64,000 nucleotides of DNA from Flavobacterium silvisoli (GCF_004329815.1 NZ_SJPE01000007.1:94976-158975); one strand, 5' to 3'; shown: positions 24,294-33,611, counted from the stretch's first letter. Notes: generated by a model from the letters alone, not told the origin. Numbers and translations are program-made.

Positions 24294-25259
24294 TTGATCA
24301 ATAAAGAAACCATTTTAGCCTCGGCAAAAAGTACGATTTTATCAGAAAGTGAGGCCATTGCAAAGCTCGTAGACTTTTTAGACGACAACTTTGTCAAAAC
24401 AGTTGAAAGCATCTACCATGCTAAGGGGCGACTCGTAGTTACCGGAATCGGCAAAAGTGCCATCATTGCACAAAAGATTGTAGCCACCTTAAATTCAACC
24501 GGAACCCCTTCTCTGTTTCTTCACGCCTCCGAAGCTATTCACGGCGATTTAGGAATGGTACAACCTGACGATGTGGTGATTTGCATTTCCAAAAGCGGAA
24601 ACAGTCCGGAAATCAAAGTTTTGGTACCGCTTTTAAAGCAATTCGGAAACCAACTGATTGCCATCACCGGAAACATTACCTCCTTTCTGGGCAAAGAAGC
24701 CGATTTCACGCTCAACACTTTTGTTGCCGCCGAAGCTTGCCCTAATAATTTGGCTCCAACCAACAGCACTACGGCTCAATTGGTTATAGGAGATGCGATT
24801 GCCGTTTGTTTGATGCAAATGCGTCATTTTACCGCCGAAGATTTTGCCAAATACCATCCCGGTGGTGCCTTGGGCAAAAAACTATTGCTACGCGTGACAG
24901 ACATGCTCGACCGCACTCACAAACCAATGGTTGCCCCGGATACCAGTATCAAAACGGTCATTGTAGAAATATCCGAAAAACGATTGGGGGTTACAGCCGT
25001 TGTAGCCGATAACAAAATTGTGGGTATTATTACTGACGGTGACATCCGAAGAATGCTCAATAAAACCGAAACTATAACTGGGTTAACGGCACAAGATATT
25101 ATGACAAAAAACCCAAAAACCATTAAGTCAACCGATTTAGTGAGTGACGCGTTCAACATCATGGAAGATTTCGCTATAACCCAATTGGTAGTAGAAGAAA
25201 ATGGTGAGTACCAAGGCGTTATTCATTTGCATGACATTTTAAAAGAAGGAATCGTATAA
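24294..25259 (+). CDS. kdsD: D-arabinose 5-phosphate isomerase (KpsF/GutQ family)
   Basis: A 321-residue enzyme that converts ribulose-5-P to arabinose-5-P, the first step to Kdo for lipopolysaccharide. A SIS domain (about 35-170) has TGIGKSAIIAQKI, HASEAIHGDLGMV and SKSGNSPEI, followed by FAKYHPGGALGKK. Two CBS domains (about 205-320) end in VVEENGEYQGVIHLHDIL. The start is a TTG at 24294: there is no ATG upstream in frame and INKETIL aligns with the usual family N-terminus. The stop overlaps the tatC start by one base (TAATG). Confidence 0.92.
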   Translation: MINKETILASAKSTILSESEAIAKLVDFLDDNFVKTVESIYHAKGRLVVTGIGKSAIIAQKIVATLNSTGTPSLFLHASEAIHGDLGMVQPDDVVICISKSGNSPEIKVLVPLLKQFGNQLIAITGNITSFLGKEADFTLNTFVAAEACPNNLAPTNSTTAQLVIGDAIAVCLMQMRHFTAEDFAKYHPGGALGKKLLLRVTDMLDRTHKPMVAPDTSIKTVIVEISEKRLGVTAVVADNKIVGIITDGDIRRMLNKTETITGLTAQDIMTKNPKTIKSTDLVSDAFNIMEDFAITQLVVEENGEYQGVIHLHDILKEGIV

Positions 25260-26089
25260 TGGCAAAAAAACCTAAGAAACCGGCAAATGAAATGTCGTTC
25301 CTTGACCATCTGGAAGAATTAAGATGGGTGCTCGTAAGAAGTTCAGCAGCCGTTGTCATCATGGCTACTATTACTTATTTTTTTAGTGATTATATTTTTG
25401 ATACGCTGATTTTCGGACCAACCGACCCCAGTTTTGTCACGTATCGTTTTTTCTGTGAAGCCTCTCACTTTTTGGGCTTTGCCGACAGCATTTGTATTAC
25501 CGAGCTACCTTTCATCATTCAAAACACCGAAATGGAAGGACAGGTAAATATTTTTGTATGGACCTGTATCACTGCCGGTTTCATACTGGCTTTCCCTTAC
25601 ATATTGTGGCAATTCTGGAAATTCATCAGTCCGGCACTGTATGAAAAAGAACGAAAAAATGCCAAAGTTTTCATCTCGGTTGCTTCCATCCTTTTCTTTT
25701 TGGGTGTGCTGTTTGGTTATTTTGTAATTGTTCCGATGTCGGTCAATTTCCTGGCAACTTTTTCGATAAGCAGCGTGGTGAAAAACCAATTCAACATCGA
25801 CTCTTATATTGGTATGGTAAAAACAGCGGTAATTGCGAGCGGACTTTATTTTGAATTGCCCATCATACTGTACTTCCTGACCAAACTGGGTATGGTAACC
25901 CCAACATTTCTCAGAACCTATCGAAAATACGCCATAGTTATAGTATTAATCATTGCTGCAATAGTAACTCCGCCCGATGTGGTAAGCCAAATTACAGTGG
26001 CTGTACCCATGTTATTAATTTACGAAGTCAGTATCTGGATCTCAGCTATAGTAGTACGAAACAAAAAACGACATGAGCAAGCTAGTTGA
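25259..26089 (+). CDS. tatC: Sec-independent protein translocase TatC
   Basis: A 276-residue inner-membrane protein with six hydrophobic segments, the twin-arginine signal receptor of the Tat exporter. EMSFLDHLEELRW at the N-terminus, FPYILWQFWKFISPALYEKERK and FGYFVIVPMSVNFLATFS are diagnostic. The insertion FCEASHFLGFADSICITE in the first periplasmic loop is typical of Bacteroidota TatC. tatA is not adjacent. It is coupled to kdsD upstream and overlaps the next gene by 17 bases. Confidence 0.95.
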   Translation: MAKKPKKPANEMSFLDHLEELRWVLVRSSAAVVIMATITYFFSDYIFDTLIFGPTDPSFVTYRFFCEASHFLGFADSICITELPFIIQNTEMEGQVNIFVWTCITAGFILAFPYILWQFWKFISPALYEKERKNAKVFISVASILFFLGVLFGYFVIVPMSVNFLATFSISSVVKNQFNIDSYIGMVKTAVIASGLYFELPIILYFLTKLGMVTPTFLRTYRKYAIVIVLIIAAIVTPPDVVSQITVAVPMLLIYEVSIWISAIVVRNKKRHEQAS

Positions 26090-26420
26090 AGAATTTAATG
26101 AATATCGTTCTAAAATGAACGAAAAATTGTTGGCCGACAACAACAAAATTGTCAAACGCATTTTCAATTTAGACACCAATGCTTATGCAGAAGGCGCTTT
26201 GGATGTAAAAACCAAAGAACTTTTAGGATTGGTAGCCTCAACGGTTTTGCGTTGTGATGACTGTATCAAATACCATTTGGAAACGAGTTACAAAGAAGGT
26301 GTTACCAAAGAACAAATGATGGAAGCTATGGGTATTGCCACCTTAGTTGGCGGAACTATCGTTATTCCTCATTTGCGAAGAGCCTACGAATTTTGGGAAG
26401 TGCTTGAAGACAATAAATAA
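26073..26420 (+). CDS. Carboxymuconolactone decarboxylase / AhpD-like protein
   Basis: A 115-residue helical protein of the CMD family. The AhpD-type redox site C61-D-D-C64 with His68 (RCDDCIKYHL) is intact, followed by GVTKEQMMEAMGIATLVGG. Such proteins reduce peroxidase partners or act as small disulfide reductases; the partner is unknown here. It overlaps the end of tatC, so it is part of the kdsD-tatC transcription unit. This order is common in flavobacteria. Confidence 0.85.
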   Translation: MSKLVEEFNEYRSKMNEKLLADNNKIVKRIFNLDTNAYAEGALDVKTKELLGLVASTVLRCDDCIKYHLETSYKEGVTKEQMMEAMGIATLVGGTIVIPHLRRAYEFWEVLEDNK

Positions 26421-26493
26421 TTGTTAAAAGACAAATCAGACAGTTGATTATTCGTTAATTTGTCTAAAAATCTAATGATCTAAGAAGTCTAAA

Positions 26494-27234
26494 ATGAAAT
26501 TAAGAGCTGAAAATTTAGTCAAAACCTATAAAGGAAGAAGTGTGGTAAAAGGTATCTCCGTAGAAGTAAATCAGGGAGAAATCGTTGGGCTTTTGGGCCC
26601 CAATGGTGCCGGAAAAACCACCTCATTCTATATGATAGTAGGATTGGTAAAGCCCAATTCGGGGAAAATTTATCTTGACGATATGGACATCACCGAGTTC
26701 CCAATGTACAAAAGAGCACAAAACGGTATTGGCTATTTGGCACAGGAAGCTTCTGTTTTCCGAAAACTAAGCATTGAGGACAATATATTGAGCGTTCTGC
26801 AACTGACGAAACTGAGTAAAGAAGAACAGATTGCCAAAATGGAAAGTCTCATTGCCGAATTCAGTTTAGAACACATCCGAACCAACCGCGGCGATTTACT
26901 CTCGGGTGGTGAAAGAAGAAGAACCGAAATTGCCCGTGCTTTGGCCACTGATCCCAAATTCATTTTACTGGACGAACCCTTTGCCGGAGTTGACCCTGTA
27001 GCCGTAGAAGACATTCAGCGCATTGTGGCACAACTCAAAAATAAAAACATCGGCATCCTGATTACTGACCACAACGTTCAGGAAACACTGGCCATCACCG
27101 ACAAAACCTACCTGATGTTTGAAGGAGGCATCTTAAAAGCCGGAGTTCCCGAAGAGTTGGCGGCAGATGAAATGGTGAGAAAAGTATATTTGGGACAAAA
27201 TTTTGAGCTTCGCAAAAAGAAACTGCACTTTTAA
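26494..27234 (+). CDS. lptB: LPS export ABC transporter ATP-binding protein LptB
   Basis: A 246-residue ATPase powering LptFG extraction of lipopolysaccharide from the inner membrane. It has [11 protein letters not shown] (Walker A), [17 protein letters not shown] (the Q-loop region typical of LptB), [15 protein letters not shown] (signature) and [13 protein letters not shown] (Walker B). It then has [20 protein letters not shown] and [10 protein letters not shown] at the end. Length is normal. It lies 73 bases after the AhpD-like gene, next to kdsD, so this block serves LPS synthesis. Confidence 0.95.
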   Translation: MKLRAENLVKTYKGRSVVKGISVEVNQGEIVGLLGPNGAGKTTSFYMIVGLVKPNSGKIYLDDMDITEFPMYKRAQNGIGYLAQEASVFRKLSIEDNILSVLQLTKLSKEEQIAKMESLIAEFSLEHIRTNRGDLLSGGERRRTEIARALATDPKFILLDEPFAGVDPVAVEDIQRIVAQLKNKNIGILITDHNVQETLAITDKTYLMFEGGILKAGVPEELAADEMVRKVYLGQNFELRKKKLHF

Positions 27235-27255
27235 TTCTGCTAAAAACAATACCTC

Positions 27256-27489
27256 ATGCAAAACCCGAACAAAGAAACCCTTGAGGATTGGCGTAAAAAT
27301 CCAAAGTACTGGAAACTGAAAGGTCTTTTTTATTACAACAAAGAAGACGAAAGAATTTTGGTAGACAAACAAAATCCGAATTACGGAACGACCTTGAATT
27401 TTGCACACAAAAAATCATACTTATTCCTATTCCTGATTTTTATATTTTTCGGATTTATACTGTACATGATAAATAAAAAAACTGCTTAA
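27256..27489 (+). CDS. Small membrane protein, DUF5808-like
   Basis: A 77-residue protein. The soluble N-terminus has KYWKLKGLFYYNKEDERILVDKQ in pieces (GLFYYNKEDERI) and TTLNFAHKKS, which resembles the DUF5808 pattern (W-GLFYYN-DDPRI ... TLNFA). One C-terminal helix follows (LFLFLIFIFFGFILYMI). It starts 21 bases after lptB and may share its transcript. Function unknown. Confidence 0.6.
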   Translation: MQNPNKETLEDWRKNPKYWKLKGLFYYNKEDERILVDKQNPNYGTTLNFAHKKSYLFLFLIFIFFGFILYMINKKTA

Positions 27490-27504
27490 ATCATTTTTCT
27501 TCAC

Positions 27505-27739
27505 AACCGGTAACAGCAGTAACCTGCCCTTATTTTTTTTAAACATAGTAGGTGACAGCAGTAACCTGCCCATATTTTTTTTAAACACAGTAGGTGGCGG
27601 CAGTAACCTACCCTTAATTTTTCAAAACACAGTAGGTAATAGCAGTAACCTGCCCTTAATTTTTCAAAACACAGTAGGTGACAGCAGTAACCTGTCTATA
27701 TTTTTTTAAAACACAGCAGGTGGCGGCAGTAATTTATCT
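27505..27739. repeat. Array of six 42-bp tandem repeats with hairpin potential
   Basis: The gap between the lptB-side gene and pssA is filled by six units with an exact 42-bp period: the GGT that opens each unit is at 27509, 27551, 27593, 27635, 27677 and 27719. The core GGTnnNNGCAGTAACCT is conserved, and the rest is T-rich. A typical unit folds as GTAGGTGAC-AGCA-GTAACCTGC, a 9-bp stem with one mismatch and a tetraloop, followed by T-runs on the plus strand. In unit 3 the outer arm changes to ACCTAC, restoring a perfect pair with GTAGGT. It may act as a multiple terminator. The last unit overlaps the pssA stop codon by a few bases. Confidence 0.9.
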
Positions 27740-28453
27740 TTATTTTGAGGAAGTAATTTTAAACGTATTATCTACTACCGAAAGAAGCACGTATAGCATA
27801 ATAATCAACGGAACCGCCGGTATCTGAAGGAACAGTAGCAGCAATACTGAAACGGCTAAAAAGAAAATTTGCAATTTATATTTAGCAAAACTGAAATTCT
27901 TTATCTTGAGTGAAAACAAAGGAATTTCGGCATTCATGACGTAAGCACTTAATACCGTTATGGCTAGTAAAACCCATGGATTTAATAAAAGGGCTATCAA
28001 TGAATTATTGGGATAAGTCGCAATTACCAATGGTAAACTGGTTACAAACAATGCATTTGCAGGCGTTGGCAACCCGATAAAAGAATCGGATTGACGGGTA
28101 TCGATATTAAATTTAGCCAAGCGATAACAAGCACCCAAAGTAATCAAAAAACCAAAATAAGGTAAATAATGAAACGCCGAATAGTTAGTATTTGATAACA
28201 AACACAACATTACAAAACCGGGAATCACGCCACTGGTCACCATATCAGCCAACGAATCCAACTGAACTCCCAATGGTCCGGCTACATTGAACTTTCGGGC
28301 AAAGAAACCATCAAAAAAGTCGAAGAAAATACCAAGGCAAACAAAATAGAAAGCTAAATCAAATTTTAAATCAATTGCCATCACCAGCGCCACACATCCA
28401 CTAAACAAATTAAGCATGGTAAATAAATTGGGAATCTGGGCTTTAATCTTCAT
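27740..28453 (-). CDS. pssA: CDP-diacylglycerol-serine O-phosphatidyltransferase
   Basis: A 237-residue membrane enzyme making phosphatidylserine, the precursor of phosphatidylethanolamine. The CDP-alcohol phosphotransferase motif is complete: FDFFDGFFARKFNVAG then GVQLDSLADMVTSG. Several membrane helices follow. Length is normal. It ends against the 42-bp repeat array and starts in a divergent region with a -7 box for each direction. Confidence 0.93.
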   Translation of the reverse strand: MKIKAQIPNLFTMLNLFSGCVALVMAIDLKFDLAFYFVCLGIFFDFFDGFFARKFNVAGPLGVQLDSLADMVTSGVIPGFVMLCLLSNTNYSAFHYLPYFGFLITLGACYRLAKFNIDTRQSDSFIGLPTPANALFVTSLPLVIATYPNNSLIALLLNPWVLLAITVLSAYVMNAEIPLFSLKIKNFSFAKYKLQIFFLAVSVLLLLFLQIPAVPLIIMLYVLLSVVDNTFKITSSK

Positions 28454-28484
28454 TCGGCTAAAATTAGTTTTTAAAAAAGTTTTA

Positions 28485-28492
28485 CAAATTTA
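28485..28492 (-). promoter_or_regulatory. Putative -7 promoter box TAAATTTG for pssA
   Basis: TAAATTTG on the minus strand, 31 bases before the pssA ATG; exact TAnnTTTG. Confidence 0.4.
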
Positions 28493-28540
28493 ATACAATA
28501 AGTTGCAGACTTCTGCGTTTTATATTAGAGATTTTTATGT

Positions 28541-28548
28541 GATATTTG
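28541..28548 (+). promoter_or_regulatory. Putative -7 box GATATTTG for the PorV-like gene
   Basis: One mismatch from TAnnTTTG, 17 bases before the TTG start at 28566. Supports the downstream TTG over the earlier in-frame TTG at 28503, which would lie upstream of this box. Confidence 0.35.
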
Positions 28549-28565
28549 TAAAAAGAAAAATTGCC

Positions 28566-29636
28566 TTGAAAAAAACAATTGCTATTCTCCTGCTACTTAC
28601 CGGCCTCTACACTCATGCCCAAGCGGTTAGAAAATACTCCAACGAATTCATGAATATTGGGGTTGATGCCGCTGCACTGGGGATGTCAAATGCAGTTACC
28701 GCTTTTTCGGGCAATGTAAATTCGGGATATTGGAACCCGGCCGGACTGATGCAGTTGGAAAACAGTGAAGCCGCCCTGATGCACGCCAGTTATTTCGCCA
28801 ATATTGCCCAATACGATTATGCCGGCTATGCCAAAAAAATTGACGACAGAAGCGCCTGGGGTGTTTCGCTCATTCGGTTTGGGGTGGATGACATTTTGAA
28901 TACGACGCAGTTAATAGACAGCGAAGGTAATATTGATTACAACCGAATCAGTCTGTTCTCAACTGCCGATTACGGCTTGACTTTTTCCTATGCCCGACGT
29001 CCTACTTTGATCGAAGGGCTGCGTTACGGGGTTAATGCCAAAGTCATTCGCAGAATCATTGGCGACTTTGCTAATTCATGGGGGTTTGGTTTTGATTTTG
29101 GTTTGCAGTATGAAAAAGACAACTGGTATTACGGTATCATGCTTCGGGATATTACCACTACTTACAACGTTTGGGCCATTGATGAAGATAAATACAATGC
29201 TATAAAAGACGCTGTAGCCGGACAAAATCAGGAACCGCCTGAAAGTACCGAGATTACGCTGCCTAAAGCACAATTGGGCATTGCTCGAAAATTTGAATTT
29301 CATTACGATTATACCTTGCTTGCTGCCGTAAACCTCAACATGCAGTTCGCCCGAACTAACGACCTCATTGCTTCAGACGCAGTAAGTATTGACCCGGCCT
29401 TGGGACTTGAATTCGGGTATACTGATTTGGTTTTTCTCCGTGCCGGTGTGGGTAATTTTCAAAACGTAGAACAGATTGACGGCAGTAAAAAAGTGAACTT
29501 TCAACCCAATATTGGTTTAGGATTCAAATACAAAGGCATTCAGGTAGACTATGCGCTGACCGATTTGGGTGACCAAAGTGCCGCACTTTACTCGAACATC
29601 TTTTCGGTAAAGGTAGATTTGAGTATTTTTCAATAA
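28566..29636 (+). CDS. PorV/PorQ family outer membrane beta-barrel protein (T9SS-associated)
   Basis: A 356-residue outer-membrane protein of the PorV/PorQ type, related to FadL barrels. I choose a TTG start at 28566 because it gives a clean signal peptide (KKTIAILLLLTGLYTHAQ) and lies just past a -7-like box; the frame is open upstream to 28503. Family features are EFMNIGVDAAALGMSNAV, GYWNPAGL, and a C-terminal barrel strand with final aromatic (VKVDLSIFQ). PorV shuttles T9SS cargo to the attachment complex; this may be the paralogue often called PorV2, which is not proven. It is followed after 8 bases by the DUF4105 gene. Confidence 0.82.
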   Translation: MKKTIAILLLLTGLYTHAQAVRKYSNEFMNIGVDAAALGMSNAVTAFSGNVNSGYWNPAGLMQLENSEAALMHASYFANIAQYDYAGYAKKIDDRSAWGVSLIRFGVDDILNTTQLIDSEGNIDYNRISLFSTADYGLTFSYARRPTLIEGLRYGVNAKVIRRIIGDFANSWGFGFDFGLQYEKDNWYYGIMLRDITTTYNVWAIDEDKYNAIKDAVAGQNQEPPESTEITLPKAQLGIARKFEFHYDYTLLAAVNLNMQFARTNDLIASDAVSIDPALGLEFGYTDLVFLRAGVGNFQNVEQIDGSKKVNFQPNIGLGFKYKGIQVDYALTDLGDQSAALYSNIFSVKVDLSIFQ

Positions 29637-29644
29637 ACCGTTAA

Positions 29645-30793
29645 ATGAATTCGATGGTAAAATCTAAAATTTACGCTCTTTTTTTGCTGTTTTTTATCTT
29701 AAAAAGCGGTATAATATTCGGACAAATGGCATTGGCGGAAACTGCTAAAGTCAGTATTTTAACCTGTGAGGAAGGAAACGAGCTCTACTCGCTTTTCGGG
29801 CATACTGCCATCCGGATAAAAGACGATGCTAATGCATTGGACGTAGTGTACAACTACGGTACCTTCGATTTCAAAACCGATAATTTTTATCTGAAATTCA
29901 TCAAAGGCGATTTACAATATTTTGTTTCGGCTTATTCATTTAATGAGTTTTATTACGAATACACTATGGAAAACCGCTCTATATATGAGCAAAATCTCAA
30001 ACTCACTACGCTGCAAAAACAGCAACTTTTTGATGTATTGAATAAAAGCCTGGATTCTGATGAAAAGTATTACACGTATAAATTCATCGACCGAAACTGC
30101 ACCAATATGGTTGTGGATAAAATCAATCAGGTATTGGGAGAAAACTGCATCGTAAAAACCACCGAAAAAAATAAAAGCTACCGGGAAATACTGTTCCCGT
30201 ATCTAGAAAATCACTTTTACGAAAATCTGGGCATCAATATCATTTTCGGCAAAAAAACTGATGATGAAGGAACGAGATTATTCCTTCCTAACCAGTTCAT
30301 GGAAAGTTTAAAAGTAGCTGAATACAAAGGAAAAGCACTGTCTGAACAACCCGTTTCGATATTAAAAGCCGAGCCGGTTGCCCCACAAAAATCGGTTTGG
30401 AATAACTTTAGCTCGTTTTGTTTAGTGTTGGGATTAATCGTATTTACCCGAAAAAGTTGGGTTTACCTCACCTACTTCACGTTTATTGGTTTATTGGGTG
30501 TCTTTTTATCGTTGGTTGGTTTTTATTCGCTGCACGAAGAAGTAGCTTGGAATTACAACGCCTTGCTTTTCAATCCGCTGTTGTTGGTCTTTGTCTATTT
30601 GTACTGGAAAAAGAACTTCATGTGGGCCAAAAATGTCGCACTGATTAATCTTTTGCTGTTAACGTTTTACAGCGTTTACCTGATCAACAAACCCAACTTC
30701 ATCATGTTTCTGCCGATGATTATCAGCTCATTTTTGATGTTGTTTTATTTCATGAGAAAAACCAATTCGGGCTTATTGGCCACGGTAAAATAA
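29645..30793 (+). CDS. DUF4105 (Lnb N-terminal-like) membrane protein
   Basis: A 382-residue protein with signal peptide (IYALFLLFFILKSGIIFGQ), a periplasmic DUF4105 domain (about 30-185; LTCEEGNELYSLFGHTAIRI, DVVYNYGTFDF, FIDRNCTNM in order) and about five C-terminal membrane helices. His in LFGHTA and Cys in RNCTNM suggest a papain-like (NlpC/Lnb-type) catalytic pair, by family. Lnb-type enzymes act on lipoprotein N-termini, but this activity is not established for Bacteroidota members with C-terminal helices. It overlaps the convergent WcaJ-type gene by 21 bases. Confidence 0.82.
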   Translation: MNSMVKSKIYALFLLFFILKSGIIFGQMALAETAKVSILTCEEGNELYSLFGHTAIRIKDDANALDVVYNYGTFDFKTDNFYLKFIKGDLQYFVSAYSFNEFYYEYTMENRSIYEQNLKLTTLQKQQLFDVLNKSLDSDEKYYTYKFIDRNCTNMVVDKINQVLGENCIVKTTEKNKSYREILFPYLENHFYENLGINIIFGKKTDDEGTRLFLPNQFMESLKVAEYKGKALSEQPVSILKAEPVAPQKSVWNNFSSFCLVLGLIVFTRKSWVYLTYFTFIGLLGVFLSLVGFYSLHEEVAWNYNALLFNPLLLVFVYLYWKKNFMWAKNVALINLLLLTFYSVYLINKPNFIMFLPMIISSFLMLFYFMRKTNSGLLATVK

Positions 30794-32167
30794 AACCGTA
30801 CTGAAAGTTTTGAAAATGATGTTAAAATCGAGGAAGAGACTTCGGTGTTTGATGTAATACAAATCATATTGCAGTTTTATCAAACTGTCTTCAATAGTGG
30901 CACCATAAGAATAATTCACTTGTGCCCATCCGGTTAAACCCGGTTTTATAACGTGACGGGTTTCGTAAAAAGGCATGACTTCAGCAATTTCATTTACAAA
31001 TACCGGTCGTTCGGGTCTTGGTCCTATAACCGCCATATCGCCTTTGAGAATGTTGTAAAATTGGGGAAATTCATCGATTCTTGATTTTCTCAAAATCTTC
31101 CCGAAAGGAGTAACCCTTGAATCATTAGTTGTGGCAAAGACGGCTCCTCCTTTTTCAGCATTTTTTATCATGGTTCTGAATTTGAGAATCTTGAAAACTT
31201 TGCCGTTTTTACCCACTCTCTCCTGAGTATAAAATAACTTTCCTTTGTTTCCGATGGTATTGCCTATCAAAACCGGTGGAATCAACAGTAAACCGATGGC
31301 CAGACCAACAAGCGACAAAATGATTTCTAAAAAACGAACAATGATAAGGTACAAATGATTCTGATTGCTTCGGCTGAAAGGGAAATATCTGTAAAAATCA
31401 CGGGAAACATACTGAACCGGAATGCGCTGCGTGATGTTTTCGTAAACTTGTGTATACTCTCTGATGATGAAACCGTTTTCCAACAAATGAATGAGTTGGT
31501 TGTATAATTTAACCGTGATTCCGTCTGTCTTTTGAGAAGCAATTACTATCTCGGAAATCGAAAATTCTTTCACAAATTTCTCCAAATCGTCTATAGCAAT
31601 GCTTTTGATTTTTACAGAGGTTTGCATACTCACATCCGAACTGTCCGAATTAACATAACCCAATACCCGATAATGCGGATCTGCATTTTCTAATCCCTCT
31701 ACAAGTTCTTTCATCTGTTCTTTATCGCAAATCAGTATTACTTTTTTCAAAAACCTATTGGAAGCAAAAAAGCGCACGTATATAATCCTCCAAGTAAATA
31801 ACGCAGAAAAAATCGCAATAAAAAAGATGAGAATCTGAAGACGATTGGTAGGTAAAACCGGAGTATAAACCGGGGTTAACAAATACAGTAAAACCGTAGT
31901 TGATGTTGTTAAAATAATACTTTTTATGATTTGAAACTGGTTACTGGCCACTTGCAGGTTGTACATTTCAAAAACAGAACCGATAAAATTGAGGTATAAT
32001 CCCAGGACTATGGTCCAATAGAAATTGGTACTTGAAATATTGAAGTAATTGAATTTGAAAACAATACCAACAAAGTACAGAAAAAACAATACGAAAACTA
32101 CGTCAAAAATTCGCAGGAGAATCTTTCTCTCCGAAATTTCAAAATGTATATCCTTGTATTTGTTCAT
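30773..32167 (-). CDS. WcaJ/WbaP-type undecaprenyl-phosphate sugar phosphotransferase
   Basis: A 464-residue polyprenyl glycosylphosphotransferase that would start glycan assembly on undecaprenyl phosphate. Four N-terminal membrane helices, a central Rossmann-like domain (about 140-230), a fifth membrane segment, and a C-terminal catalytic domain are present. The last includes FKILKFRTMIKNAE, KSRIDEFPQFYNILKGDMAVIGPRPERP (the D-E pair) and HVIKPGLTGWAQVNY. It is the last gene of the glycan locus and its tail overlaps the convergent DUF4105 gene. A second, short initiating transferase lies at the other end (62967-63569). Confidence 0.92.
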   Translation of the reverse strand: MNKYKDIHFEISERKILLRIFDVVFVLFFLYFVGIVFKFNYFNISSTNFYWTIVLGLYLNFIGSVFEMYNLQVASNQFQIIKSIILTTSTTVLLYLLTPVYTPVLPTNRLQILIFFIAIFSALFTWRIIYVRFFASNRFLKKVILICDKEQMKELVEGLENADPHYRVLGYVNSDSSDVSMQTSVKIKSIAIDDLEKFVKEFSISEIVIASQKTDGITVKLYNQLIHLLENGFIIREYTQVYENITQRIPVQYVSRDFYRYFPFSRSNQNHLYLIIVRFLEIILSLVGLAIGLLLIPPVLIGNTIGNKGKLFYTQERVGKNGKVFKILKFRTMIKNAEKGGAVFATTNDSRVTPFGKILRKSRIDEFPQFYNILKGDMAVIGPRPERPVFVNEIAEVMPFYETRHVIKPGLTGWAQVNYSYGATIEDSLIKLQYDLYYIKHRSLFLDFNIIFKTFSTVLFYRGQ

Positions 32168-32277
32168 TCTTTTGGCAAAAAATCAATAGTAGAATCGCAA
32201 GTTAAAAAATATTAGCATTTATAATCCGATTGTAATCAATCATTTCAATTATTTAACATGCAAACCTTTCAGCTGTT

Positions 32278-33609
32278 TCATAAGTCGGTTTTATCGAAGG
32301 ATACTTTTAGTAATGATAACGAATAAACAAAGGCCGGAGCCGCAATTCTCATGGCAGCATGGTTTATGGTTAGCAGCCAAAAAATTAAAAAACAAAAAAT
32401 ATAAACGTGCTGTTTGTTGTCTAAATATAAAAATACCGGGGTAAAAAAGACAATCATCAAAGCAATAATTCCCAACATGCCGTGCTCGGCTATAGTTCTT
32501 GATATTTCGTTGTGTGAGGTTACAATTTCTCCTGTTTTTTCATAACGAATTTCCAATCCTTTAGCCACTCCAATGCCTAGTATGGGACTGTCCATAAAAG
32601 CATCTATCTCACTGGCTAAAATTTCCTCTCTACCGGTAAATCTGCTTTCCTTAACTCTTCCCATAGCATCCTGATTAGCATATCGCTTATCAATCAAACC
32701 ACTGGTTTGCATAGAAGTATACAGCCAGGTAAATATAAAAACAACCGACATGAACACAAAAAGCATGTTCAACTTATATTTCCCTGAACTCGCCGAATTG
32801 AAATACAGGAAAATCAACAAAATAACAATCATTACAAAACCCGTAATCATCCCGCCTCTTGAAAAAGTAACCAATCCTCTGTATGTAATATTGGTTGCAA
32901 TGATTAGGTTCAGAATAAATATCAGTTTGTTTTTAGAATTGAATATCAATCTCGAAAAGAAAATAAACATTCCGATACCCAAGATGGTTGCTACCTGATT
33001 GGGACCAAAACCTCCCGAAGTTTCTCCGTTCGAGCCTGTACCCGTTAGCACTTCTTTTAAATCGGGAGTGTACAACACTAAGTACACCATGGTTGTAACT
33101 ATAGGGAGTCCTAGGGTGAGGAGAATATTGTTGAGCTGTGAAAATGTAATTTTTCTGTTGTAGTTGTAAATGGAAGCTATGCCCAGACAAACCGGCCCAG
33201 AGATGTTAAAAGCAATTGAGGTTCTTAAATCCGTTTGCAGGTTCAGAGTCTCGGTTGCCACTATTACTCCGGGTAATAAGAGGAGTAAATAAATCCAAAA
33301 CGGGACTGCATTTTTAGAAAAACCACTGTAGAACATTCCAAATAAAAGGAATATCATGACCCCATATTTTGAGAATTCATACAAAATGGAGCCTCCCGTC
33401 ATTCTCAAAAAAACTTCGCTGCCCACTATATAGGCTGAGACAAATAAAACCTCATTGTTCTTGTTTCCGGATTTTAAAACATAATATATCCCCAACAGCA
33501 ATATGGCTGCGCTGTAAAGTGAGGCAATCGGTCTGAATAAAAAGATTAATACACCTAATAAAACGTGAATAGCGATTAATATAATGTATTTTTTATCTTC
33601 TGTTTTCAT
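32278..33609 (-). CDS. O-antigen ligase / polymerase family protein (WaaL or Wzy)
   Basis: A 443-residue polytopic membrane protein with about 10-12 hydrophobic segments and a large loop at about 315-375 containing GRVKESRFTGREEIL, DSPILGIGVAKGLE and TSHNEISRTIAEHGMLG, the Wzy_C/O-antigen ligase signature. I start at the ATG 33609, two bases past the previous stop; an ATG six codons earlier overlaps that gene. With an ABC exporter in the same locus, WaaL-type ligation to lipid A core is at least as likely as Wzy-type polymerisation; sequence alone cannot decide. Confidence 0.85.
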   Translation of the reverse strand: MKTEDKKYIILIAIHVLLGVLIFLFRPIASLYSAAILLLGIYYVLKSGNKNNEVLFVSAYIVGSEVFLRMTGGSILYEFSKYGVMIFLLFGMFYSGFSKNAVPFWIYLLLLLPGVIVATETLNLQTDLRTSIAFNISGPVCLGIASIYNYNRKITFSQLNNILLTLGLPIVTTMVYLVLYTPDLKEVLTGTGSNGETSGGFGPNQVATILGIGMFIFFSRLIFNSKNKLIFILNLIIATNITYRGLVTFSRGGMITGFVMIVILLIFLYFNSASSGKYKLNMLFVFMSVVFIFTWLYTSMQTSGLIDKRYANQDAMGRVKESRFTGREEILASEIDAFMDSPILGIGVAKGLEIRYEKTGEIVTSHNEISRTIAEHGMLGIIALMIVFFTPVFLYLDNKQHVYIFCFLIFWLLTINHAAMRIAAPAFVYSLSLLKVSFDKTDL

Positions 33610-33611
33610 TC

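Noticed and set aside
27473..27707. Repeat-encoded peptide across the 42-bp array
   Set aside because: One frame is open over four units but it has no ATG, GTG or TTG start in a sensible place, stops in the fifth unit, and changes in the D/G/N positions do not look constrained.
27505..27739. CRISPR array
   Set aside because: The whole 42-bp unit is similar between copies, including the parts that would be spacers, and no cas gene is near.
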